From assembly GCA_002431305.1 (NCBI GenBank), contig DJEG01000018.1, positions 1-16,525 on the forward strand: a stretch of DNA of 16,525 bases, read 5' to 3'. This stretch comes from Ruminococcaceae bacterium UBA5904. Its GTDB lineage: Bacteria > Bacillota > Clostridia > Oscillospirales > Acutalibacteraceae. The translations under genes and the position numbers were made by a program. Each line of letters begins with the position of its first letter. Within the stretch, counting starts at the first letter, position 1. The notes under the pieces were generated by a model. It saw nothing but the letters and a program-made list of their open reading frames with translations. It was not told where the DNA came from and did no database searches. Below are positions 7,782 to 15,227 of this stretch, in pieces.

Positions 7782-8609
7782 ATGACTCAGGACGTTATTT
7801 TTCGTTCTGCCGCATTGGGCGGTTTTAATAAGGAAGATGTACTTGAATATATAAGCGAGCAAAAGGAAGTTATCGCTTCTCTTGAAAAAAAGACTGCCGA
7901 GCTTGAGGAAAAGTATAACCGCTGTGATAAAGACAGAGCAGACGCGGTAAGCGAACGCGCCGCGGCGGGCGACGAACTTAACTCGGTTCTTTCAAAAATC
8001 GACGAACTGACTGTGGCTATTTCTCAAAAAGACGAGCGTATATCAAGTCTTACGGACGAGTTGTCTAAGATGTCCGGAGTATGTGAGGAACTCGAGATTT
8101 GCCGTGCAAAACTTGAAGAGGCTCAGAAAACGGAGAGTAAAACAAGTGCAGTCTGTTCTGAGGAAATAATGAGTCAGATTGCTGTAAAGGACGCTATAAT
8201 TGACGAGTTAAAAAGAAAAACAGAGAGTCTTTACACCGAGGTTGAAAAGCTCAAAGCCGAGTCGGAGCAGAAGGGTTCGTTTGCCCTGAGCGCAGAAACG
8301 ACGGTCGGCAACGCGATTCTTGACGCAAGACGTTTTTCCGATACCATAATCAAAGAGGCTGAGGATAAGGTTGCCGAGATTTCCGATAAGGCGCGTTTTG
8401 CTTCAGAGGCAACGCGTTCGAGAGTGGACGGTATTACTGACGGCATAAAGGCGTTTGCTGAGAAATTTAACTCCGTTATGTCCGAAATATATGCCGACGC
8501 TTCATCGCTCGAATGTGATATGAATGTATTTAACGATTATTTCAATAAGGCGAAGCAGGAGATAGATTCGTATGTTTCGCCCATCGACAGGGATTCAGAC
8601 AATGCTTAA
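7782..8609 (+). CDS. DivIVA-like coiled-coil protein
   Basis: The product is 275 aa. The N-terminus (FRSAALGGFNKEDVLEYI, about residues 7-24) matches the pattern of DivIVA-like proteins common in clostridial genomes, in which a short N-terminal element carrying a Gly-Gly-Phe/Tyr-(D/N)-K-x-x-V core precedes a long coiled coil. Residues about 25-165 are rich in Glu, Lys, Leu and Ala with heptad character and many charged positions. The C-terminal part (about 175-265) is a second helical region, and the last residues are acidic. No signal peptide or membrane segment is visible, so it is probably a cytoplasmic scaffold at the membrane or division site; that role is inferred. The ATG at 7782 is chosen because AAAAGGAG (7763-7770) lies 11 bases upstream; the GTG at 7770 overlaps that site. 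The stop overlaps the start region of pcrA, suggesting coupled translation. Confidence 0.75.
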   Translation: MTQDVIFRSAALGGFNKEDVLEYISEQKEVIASLEKKTAELEEKYNRCDKDRADAVSERAAAGDELNSVLSKIDELTVAISQKDERISSLTDELSKMSGVCEELEICRAKLEEAQKTESKTSAVCSEEIMSQIAVKDAIIDELKRKTESLYTEVEKLKAESEQKGSFALSAETTVGNAILDARRFSDTIIKEAEDKVAEISDKARFASEATRSRVDGITDGIKAFAEKFNSVMSEIYADASSLECDMNVFNDYFNKAKQEIDSYVSPIDRDSDNA

Positions 8610-11091
8610 TTATAATGAAGAAGGCGCACTTCTCAGAGACGCGATTATAAAAAAAGAATTTTCAAAAATGAACGATATGCAGTTTTCGGCCGTCACTTAT
8701 ACAGACGGCCCTCTGCTTATTTTAGCGGGTGCGGGCAGCGGAAAGACAACCGTTCTCGTTAACAGAATTGCGTATCTTATAAAATACGGCAAGGCATATA
8801 ATAATAAATCGTTTCCCAGACCCGTATCGAAAGAGGATATCGAGTTGATGAAACGTTACCTTGATTCGGACGAAACGGTTTATCCGTTTATTTCCGGCAT
8901 GCTCGCCGTCGACGCACCCAAGGCATGGGAGATAATGGCGATAACTTTTACAAACAAAGCCGCGTCGGAGCTTAAAGAGAGACTTGAGCGCATGCTCGGC
9001 GATAACGGACTGAACGTATGGGCGAGCACGTTCCATTCATCATGCGTCAGAATGCTCAGACGAGACGGCGCGTGTCTCGGTTTTTCGAGTCATTTCACTA
9101 TATACGATACCGACGACTCAAAGCGCGTCATAAAAGAGTGTCAGCGCATTTTGGGCATAGACGATAAGTTCCTGCCTTATAAAACAATAATGAACGAGAT
9201 AAGCCGGGCAAAGGATTCTCTGATAAGCGCAGAGGAATACGAGAAGGAAAACGCCTCGGATGTCCGCCTTGCAAAAATTGCGTCGGTTTATAAAAAATAT
9301 CAGGAACTTTTAAAGCAGTCCGACGCCATGGACTTTGACGACCTTATATTCAATACCGTACGTATGCTCCGAAAAAATGCCGACGCGAGAGAGTATTATC
9401 AGCGTAAATTTAAATACGTTATGGTCGACGAATATCAGGACACGAACCACGCTCAGTATGTTTTAACGTCGCTTCTTGCGGGAGGATATAATAATCTGTG
9501 CGTTGTCGGAGACGATGACCAGAGTATTTACCGTTTCAGAGGCGCTACAATAGAGAATATACTCAGTTTCGAATTTCAGTACAAAAACGCATACACCGTA
9601 AGACTCGAGCAGAATTACCGTTCGACTCAAAATATACTAGACGCGGCAAACGCCGTTATCGCAAATAACACCGAGCGTAAGGGCAAGAGCCTGTGGACTG
9701 ACAACGGCAGGGGAGACAAAATAAAAATAAAAACTTCCCCCGACGATATGTCCGAGGGAATGTACATAGCGGGCGCAATTATGGACTCCGCCTCAGAAGG
9801 AAAAAAATGGAGCGATCACGCTGTTCTTTACAGAATGAACGCACAGTCGAACATTATCGAACGTCAGCTTGTCAGATCCGCAATTCCGTACAGAATTATC
9901 GGCGGACACAGATTCTATGAGCGCAAGGAGATAAAGGACGCGACCGCATATCTTACGGTCATATGCAACCCCGGCGACGGCGTAAGATTAAGACGTATAA
10001 TAAACGAACCCAAACGCGGAATAGGCGAGACAACCGTCAATAATGCCGCGAGAATTTCCGACGCGCTTAATATTTCGCTTTTTGATGTTATAAGTTCGAG
10101 CGAAGATTACCCCGTGCTTTCGCGTGCAAAAACGAAACTTACCGATTTTACAAATACCATGAAAGAGCTTATCGCTCTTAAAGATACTGTTTCAATGACA
10201 GAGCTTCTTGATATCGTGCTAGAGAAAACCGGATATCTAAAATCTCTTGAAAACGACCCGGAGACAATGGAGGACAGAATCGCGAACCTTAACGAACTTT
10301 CGTCGAACCTTCAGCGATACTCCGACGAGAACGGAGACGACGCGTCTCTCGAAGGATTCCTCGACGAGGTTTCGCTCATGAGCGACATTGATAATTTTAA
10401 CGCCGATAACGACGCTGTTGTTCTGATGACTCTTCACTCGGCGAAGGGACTCGAATTTCCCGTTGTATTCCTTGCCGGTATGGAGAACGGAATTTTCCCG
10501 TCCCAGCAGGCGATGTTTTCGCAGTCGGATATGGAGGAGGAGAGACGGCTCGCGTATGTCGGAATAACGAGAGCAAAAGAAAAATTGTTCATGACCAACG
10601 CAAAAAGCAGAATGCTCCACGGTCAGACGATGTACAACAGACCGTCCGATTTTATATCGGAGATTCCCGACGAATTAAAGGATGAGGAAAAAACGGCGAA
10701 TCCGTTCGGCTCGTTTGCTTCGTTCGGTTCGTCGTCGCTTGACACGACGGACGGCAGGGGATATTATCCGTATACTTATTCAAAAGCCGAAAACAAACCG
10801 GCGTATTCTCAGAGCGCATTTTCTTCATCTCAGAGCGGACAGTTTTCATCATCTTCATACTCGTCGTCCGCGTTTTCATCTGTTTCAAAACCCGCTAAGT
10901 CAGAAAACAAAATGAGCGGAATAGATATATTCTCGCTTAAATCCGGAGACTCAATCAGACACAAGAAATTCGGCGACGGAATGATAATCGGAAAAGAAAA
11001 AATGGGCAATGACGTACTGCTCGAAGTCGTTTTTGAAAAAGTCGGAACCAAAAAGATTATGGCAAAAGTTGCGCCTATAGAAAAACTGTAA
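8602..11091 (+). CDS. pcrA: ATP-dependent DNA helicase PcrA/UvrD (superfamily 1A)
   Basis: This 829-aa 3'-5' DNA helicase acts in nucleotide excision repair and in clearing recombination or transcription intermediates. Motifs in order: Q-motif region near 22-30 (MNDMQFSAV), Walker A AGAGSGKT at 42-49, Ia AITFTNKAA at 113-121, II VDEYQDTN at 275-282, III GDDDQSIYRFRG at 303-314, IV EQNYRST at 336-342, V TLHSAKGLEF near 609, VI VGITRAKE near 653. An insert of about 40 residues lies between motifs I and Ia (about 64-106). Residues about 700-770 are a Ser/Phe/Tyr-rich linker, followed by a Tudor-like C-terminal domain (about 772-829; GDSIRHKKFGDG) that in other PcrA proteins contacts RNA polymerase. 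Two starts are possible: ATG 8602, with AGGGA 8 bases upstream and an 8-base overlap with the previous gene, or ATG 8572 with AGGAG at 8557-8561, adding ten residues. The former fits the family N-terminus better. Confidence 0.95.
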   Translation: MLNYNEEGALLRDAIIKKEFSKMNDMQFSAVTYTDGPLLILAGAGSGKTTVLVNRIAYLIKYGKAYNNKSFPRPVSKEDIELMKRYLDSDETVYPFISGMLAVDAPKAWEIMAITFTNKAASELKERLERMLGDNGLNVWASTFHSSCVRMLRRDGACLGFSSHFTIYDTDDSKRVIKECQRILGIDDKFLPYKTIMNEISRAKDSLISAEEYEKENASDVRLAKIASVYKKYQELLKQSDAMDFDDLIFNTVRMLRKNADAREYYQRKFKYVMVDEYQDTNHAQYVLTSLLAGGYNNLCVVGDDDQSIYRFRGATIENILSFEFQYKNAYTVRLEQNYRSTQNILDAANAVIANNTERKGKSLWTDNGRGDKIKIKTSPDDMSEGMYIAGAIMDSASEGKKWSDHAVLYRMNAQSNIIERQLVRSAIPYRIIGGHRFYERKEIKDATAYLTVICNPGDGVRLRRIINEPKRGIGETTVNNAARISDALNISLFDVISSSEDYPVLSRAKTKLTDFTNTMKELIALKDTVSMTELLDIVLEKTGYLKSLENDPETMEDRIANLNELSSNLQRYSDENGDDASLEGFLDEVSLMSDIDNFNADNDAVVLMTLHSAKGLEFPVVFLAGMENGIFPSQQAMFSQSDMEEERRLAYVGITRAKEKLFMTNAKSRMLHGQTMYNRPSDFISEIPDELKDEEKTANPFGSFASFGSSSLDTTDGRGYYPYTYSKAENKPAYSQSAFSSSQSGQFSSSSYSSSAFSSVSKPAKSENKMSGIDIFSLKSGDSIRHKKFGDGMIIGKEKMGNDVLLEVVFEKVGTKKIMAKVAPIEKL

Positions 11092-11114
11092 AAACTGTTC
11101 CCGGCAAAATAAAA

Positions 11115-11146
11115 TCACCCCGGCAAAAACCGGGGTGAATTTATTG
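11115..11146. terminator. Bidirectional intrinsic terminator between pcrA and the ferredoxin gene
   Basis: TCACCCCGG at 11115-11123 pairs perfectly with CCGGGGTGA at 11130-11138 around the loop CAAAAA. On the plus strand the stem is followed by an AT-rich tract (ATTTATTGT). On the minus strand it is followed by TTTTATTTT. It lies 23 bases after the pcrA stop and about 30 bases after the ferredoxin stop, so it probably ends both convergent transcripts. The T-tract is better on the minus strand. Confidence 0.85.
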
Positions 11147-11168
11147 TCATATAGATGACTTGTCCGCA

Positions 11169-11403
<235 letters not shown>

Positions 11404-11429
11404 TAGAAAATATAAATTTTTTTACCGTG

Positions 11430-12296
11430 TTATCCCTCTATGTCTTTGAGTGCTTCGATTTCGGATTTGTTTACGGTGATTCTTGCGTCCTTTAAAAGTT
11501 TTACATCCTTTCTGTTGACGATTACGGGGGCTGCGTCCGGCTTTTTATCAAGTCTTACCGTAAGACTGCCCGTAAGGAGGTTATAATCCACAACCTCGCC
11601 CCGTCCTTCTTTTGTTTCGACCGTCGCGCCGATTTTCGGCGTTACCTTGAGCAGATGCTCATATGCGTCCTGTTCGTATTTAAGACAGCACATGAGTCTT
11701 CCGCATGAACCGCTGATTTTAGTCGGGTTAAGTGAGAGTCCCTGCTCCTTTGCCATCTTAATCGAAACAGGCTGGAAGTCGCTTAAAAATTGCTTACAGC
11801 AGTAGGGACGCCCGCATATGCCCAAACCTCCGAGCATTTTTGATTCATCTCTGACGCCTATCTGTCTTAATTCGATTCTCGCTCTGAACACTCCCGCGAG
11901 GTCTTTTACAAGTTCTCTGAAATCGACTCTGCCGGGGGCTGTGTAGTAGAAAAGAATCTTGCTTCCGTCAAACGTGTATTCAACGTCGACAAGTTTCATA
12001 TTAAGACCGTGGTCTGCGATTTTCTTTTCGAATATCGGACCCGCTTTCTTCTCTTTTTCACGGTTTTGACGGCATATTTCAAGGTCGTCCTTCGTTGCAA
12101 TTCTTATTATGCTCTTAAGAGGCTTTACAACGGTGTCATCTTCAACCTGTCTGTTCTCCATTGCGACCTCTCCGCACTCTATGCCTCTTGCCGTTTCAAC
12201 AATAACGTGCGAGCCTTTTTTTATATTTTTTGAATCCGGGTTGAAATAATATACTTTGCCGGTTTCTTTAAATTTTACTCCAACTACTTCTTCCAT
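11430..12296 (-). CDS. ricT: RicT/YaaT, PSP1-domain regulatory iron-sulfur protein
   Basis: This 288-aa protein matches the PSP1 C-terminal domain family, RicT (YaaT) of Bacillus. There RicT forms the Y-complex with RicA and RicF, which carries [4Fe-4S] clusters and promotes RNase Y-dependent mRNA maturation, with effects on sporulation, competence and biofilm. The signature cysteine region is intact: GGLGICGRPYCCKQF (Cys161, 166, 167) and SGSCGRLMCCLKYE (Cys198, 203, 204). The PSP1 core (FKETGKVYYF, then GSHVIVETARGIECGEV at 28-44) and the YYTAPGRVDFRELV segment are also present. The ATG at 12296 is preceded by AAAGGAG at 6 bases. The stop codon of holB overlaps this ribosome binding site, leaving 12 bases between the two genes, as in the conserved holB-ricT pair of Firmicutes. 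ricA and ricF are not in the window. Confidence 0.93.
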   Translation of the reverse strand: MEEVVGVKFKETGKVYYFNPDSKNIKKGSHVIVETARGIECGEVAMENRQVEDDTVVKPLKSIIRIATKDDLEICRQNREKEKKAGPIFEKKIADHGLNMKLVDVEYTFDGSKILFYYTAPGRVDFRELVKDLAGVFRARIELRQIGVRDESKMLGGLGICGRPYCCKQFLSDFQPVSIKMAKEQGLSLNPTKISGSCGRLMCCLKYEQDAYEHLLKVTPKIGATVETKEGRGEVVDYNLLTGSLTVRLDKKPDAAPVIVNRKDVKLLKDARITVNKSEIEALKDIEG

Positions 12297-12308
12297 TTCT
12301 GTCTCCTT

Positions 12309-13187
12309 TCAGAATGATTGTGATATCAGAATACTTGTCCTTGTAAGCATTAATGTTTCGTTTAAATTTTTATCGATATCCGAATAAAGTTCGGTGAGCG
12401 TATCGGTCATTTTTATTATCTGCGATTTTGTAAACTTACGTGCTATTAATGACGCTTCTTTTTCATTTCCCGACGCTTTTTGTATATCTTCTCCGTATAT
12501 CAGCGCATCCCTCAGTATAAGGGAGAGATGAAAATAAAACGTTCTCAGCGCGTTTTTATCCTTTACAAGCGAAGCTGTCGACAGCATGAGCCGATACTCG
12601 TTTTTGTCGGCTATCGCCTGAGCCGCTTTTAAGGACGCTTCGATTCCTTTTTTGCTCTCTTTTAACTGCGAAGCAAACGAATCCGCTTCGCCTATCTGAT
12701 AATTCGTAACCCTTGATAATATGGTTTCGAGCAAATCGTCCTTAGACTGCGAGGTCAGAATAAAACGAACGTGTTTGGGCGGTTCCTCGAGAACCTTCAG
12801 CAGAGCATTCTGTGCGTCCTCCGCCATAGCGGACGATTCCAGAATTACAAAAACTTCGTATCTGCCCTCGTTCGGCAGAATATATGCGCCTGAGCGGATT
12901 GACTTTACGTCGTCCATGCTGATTGAGTGCTTTTTTTCGTTTCCCTCTGTTATTATAATGTCGGGATGCGCGCCGTCCTTTGCCTTTATGCACTGGGAGC
13001 ACTTCATGCACGGTTCTTTGCCCGGCGTTTCACACTCGAGCGCGGCCGCAAGATGAAGCGCGAGTGCCTTTCTGTCCTTAGGCGTTCCTCCGGTTATAAG
13101 CACCGCATGGGGGAAAGAACCCGAATCAAATGCGGATGATATTTCATTTTTAACTTCGTCGTTTAATTTTAGTTTTGCGAAATTCAT
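12309..13187 (-). CDS. holB: DNA polymerase III delta-prime subunit (clamp loader)
   Basis: At 292 aa this is an AAA+-like clamp-loader subunit that helps load the beta sliding clamp. It has the N-terminal family segment PHAVLITGG (26-34), a Cys4 zinc site (Cys52, 60, 63, 66), the Y-E-V-F-V-I-L-E-S-S strand, and the hallmark AQNALLKVLEEPP (125-137), followed by F-I-L-T-S. The P-loop position reads GGTPKDRKAL and lacks the GK(S/T) signature, in line with a delta-prime subunit that does not hydrolyse ATP and unlike gamma/tau. The usual Ser-Arg-Cys motif reads Ser-Arg-Val (158-160), keeping the arginine finger. The C-terminal third is helical. It starts 9 bases after the permease stop without a clear Shine-Dalgarno sequence, suggesting coupling to upstream translation. 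ricT follows 12 bases later. Confidence 0.93.
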   Translation of the reverse strand: MNFAKLKLNDEVKNEISSAFDSGSFPHAVLITGGTPKDRKALALHLAAALECETPGKEPCMKCSQCIKAKDGAHPDIIITEGNEKKHSISMDDVKSIRSGAYILPNEGRYEVFVILESSAMAEDAQNALLKVLEEPPKHVRFILTSQSKDDLLETILSRVTNYQIGEADSFASQLKESKKGIEASLKAAQAIADKNEYRLMLSTASLVKDKNALRTFYFHLSLILRDALIYGEDIQKASGNEKEASLIARKFTKSQIIKMTDTLTELYSDIDKNLNETLMLTRTSILISQSF

Positions 13188-13196
13188 AAATTTAAT

Positions 13197-14138
13197 TCAA
13201 AGAGTCTGTGCGGCGGCTATCATCACCGGCATTGTTATTATCGAGACTAAATCCGAGAATGCCACGTTTTTTGAAGCCTTCGCCGTATCTTTATCGTACA
13301 TTGCCGAGAACATAACGGAGTTATTAGCGCTCGGCGCCGACGCGGAAACGGTGCATGCTGCCGCGATTACGGGGTCGATTTTTAATACTTTAAACAAAAC
13401 GAGCATAACGGCAGGGTTGAGTATGAGTTTTATAAGCGCCGAAATATACTGTTCTTTAACCGAAAAAAGCGTTTTTAAATCCGCGTTTGCAATATATGTT
13501 CCGAGAATGAGCATTGCAAGGGGAGTGTTAAGAGACGCGATATAATCTATCGGAGTCTGAATGATTTCGGGTAGATTTACGCTGAAAATAAACAGCGGAA
13601 GTCCGATTATTACAGAAATGACTCCGGGATTTATTATAATGCTTTTCAGTTCGAATTTATTTTTGCCTGAGGATTTGTTCATAAGCCAAACCCCGTGCGT
13701 AAATGCCATTACGTTGTGTGCGATAACTCCGGCAGAGCAGTAAAATATGCCCTGTTCGCCTAATATTGCGCCGGCAAGGGGAAGCGCCATATAGCCGACG
13801 TTTCCGTAAATCGAGCCGAATTTGTAAACGCATGCGTCGTCGGGGTCGAGCTTATTAAAAAACGGGATGTCGAGTATTATTGCCGTAATGTGAATCAAAA
13901 ACGCGAAAAGCACCGCCAAAGCAAGCCCTTTTGCCTTCTCGGCGGTGAATTCCATTGAAAGAAACGAATTGATTATAACAAACGGAGTGACTATGCAAAA
14001 AAGCAGTTTGTTCGCTTTTTTTGCGGTATCGCGTGAAAATACATTCGTTTTTTCAGCGATAAAACCTATGGCAACCAGCACATAAAGAATACCTACCTGT
14101 TTTGCCGCGGCACCCGCATTTGTTAAAAACAATTCCAT
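13197..14138 (-). CDS. AEC (auxin efflux carrier) family transporter
   Basis: This 313-aa integral membrane protein has about ten predicted transmembrane segments (roughly 13-30, 45-62, 69-90, 110-128, 132-152, 167-187, 200-218, 231-252, 255-275, 294-311) arranged as two sets of five. The family pattern is clear: an N-terminal ILYVLVAIGFIAEK, the broken helix with GNVGYMALPL at 112-121 (equivalent to the GNxGFxxxP pattern), NTPLAMLILG at 204-213, and a C-terminal P-S-A-N-N segment. Bacterial AEC members are often malate or other carboxylate permeases, but the substrate cannot be set from sequence. The start has AAAAGGAA upstream, overlapping the stop of the previous gene's reading frame region (16-base gap). 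Position just downstream of citrate synthase makes an organic acid a reasonable guess, as inference only. Confidence 0.88.
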   Translation of the reverse strand: MELFLTNAGAAAKQVGILYVLVAIGFIAEKTNVFSRDTAKKANKLLFCIVTPFVIINSFLSMEFTAEKAKGLALAVLFAFLIHITAIILDIPFFNKLDPDDACVYKFGSIYGNVGYMALPLAGAILGEQGIFYCSAGVIAHNVMAFTHGVWLMNKSSGKNKFELKSIIINPGVISVIIGLPLFIFSVNLPEIIQTPIDYIASLNTPLAMLILGTYIANADLKTLFSVKEQYISALIKLILNPAVMLVLFKVLKIDPVIAAACTVSASAPSANNSVMFSAMYDKDTAKASKNVAFSDLVSIITMPVMIAAAQTL

Positions 14139-14154
14139 AATTCAGTGATTCCTT

Positions 14155-15207
14155 TTACTTTTCTTTTGTTGAAACGGTCTCTTCGGAAGACTTTTTATTA
14201 TTGCCTTCTTTGTTCGTTTCGGTTTCGGCAGGGATGTTGTCGTCAGTCTTGTTTTCACTCTCAGCTGTCGGTGCCGTGTCTGTCGTGATGACGGTTATAT
14301 GTCTGTCCGGTTCGCCTGACATCATGGGGTATCCGCTTCTCAGCGTTGAGACGATAAGCGTTACTGCAAAAACTGCTATGCCGATATCGCAGAACTCAAA
14401 CGGAGCCTCAGGATTTATAAGTGAACTGTTTCCGGTGATGAAGAGCATGAGTCTCGGAATCGAGTATGTCAGTATAAAAAGTGACGCAGAGATTCCGCAT
14501 GCGTAAACACTCCACATGGAGCCCTCGCTGTTTATTTCGGAAGCGACTCTTGCGAATGTAAAGAAGAATATCATTACGAATATGAGAGCCGCAAGCTCGA
14601 GAATGAGGTCGGAAACCTGAATGAAGCTGATTTTTTTTGTAACCCTGAAGAATACGCGGGTTATTGCCCATACAAGGGGCGACAGCGCGAGAAGTTTAAG
14701 TTTCGAGTACAGTTTTTTGCTTACTATATACGAAACGGAGAATACGAGCATGTATATGCATGACAGCGCTGCGAAAACGATATCGAGAGCCTGGAGCGTT
14801 GCCCCGGATGATTTTATCATTTCGATAAAATTCGCGGATGCGGAAACTCCCGCTTCGGACGCAAGTTCCTTGATTTTTGAAACCTGGTCGAAAATATTCG
14901 TTACAAATCCTGCCGACAGGATTAAACCCGATACTGCGAGCGGAATCCGTCTGCCCTCAGGCAGTTTTGCGGCGGGTATATTCTTGCTCAAATATGAGAA
15001 TATGAGTACTACAGCCGTGCATATGCCGAGAATGGTATAAAGCGTTATGATTGACCAGTTCGACGTGTCGGAATAAAAACCCGTGGAGGGCTCTATCAGC
15101 TTAAGTATCTGATAAACTCTGATGGGGCAGGCGGCGAGTATTCCTAAACAGAATACAATAAGCGCCGCGTCGGGGAATATGGCTTTTACCGAGCCTTTGA
15201 GTTTCAT
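14155..15207 (-). CDS. Unknown multi-pass membrane protein with charged C-terminal tail
   Basis: I do not recognise this 350-aa protein. Hydropathy by eye gives about eight transmembrane segments (12-29, 51-72, 88-106, 136-162, 171-188, 199-222, 230-257, 271-290), with a hydrophilic loop around 107-135. Residues about 295-350 form a Thr/Glu/Asn/Lys-rich, probably disordered tail. No catalytic or transporter motif stands out. A good ribosome binding site (AAAGGAAG, about 9 bases before the ATG at 15207) and uninterrupted coding support a real gene. It lies 20 bases after citrate synthase and 16 bases before the AEC permease, so it is almost certainly co-transcribed with both. It could be a family limited to related Clostridia. 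A role in transport or membrane sensing is possible but not shown. Confidence 0.8.
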   Translation of the reverse strand: MKLKGSVKAIFPDAALIVFCLGILAACPIRVYQILKLIEPSTGFYSDTSNWSIITLYTILGICTAVVLIFSYLSKNIPAAKLPEGRRIPLAVSGLILSAGFVTNIFDQVSKIKELASEAGVSASANFIEMIKSSGATLQALDIVFAALSCIYMLVFSVSYIVSKKLYSKLKLLALSPLVWAITRVFFRVTKKISFIQVSDLILELAALIFVMIFFFTFARVASEINSEGSMWSVYACGISASLFILTYSIPRLMLFITGNSSLINPEAPFEFCDIGIAVFAVTLIVSTLRSGYPMMSGEPDRHITVITTDTAPTAESENKTDDNIPAETETNKEGNNKKSSEETVSTKEK

Positions 15208-15227
15208 GAGTGATGACTTCCTTTCGG

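Noticed and set aside
10652..10915. Short frames on both strands over the PcrA Ser-rich linker
   Set aside because: Low-complexity coding sequence leaves other frames open by composition; none shows a start signal or motif.
11404..11429. Terminator between ricT and the ferredoxin gene
   Set aside because: The stretch is AT-rich with only weak A/T self-complementarity and no GC stem, so read-through from ricT is likely.
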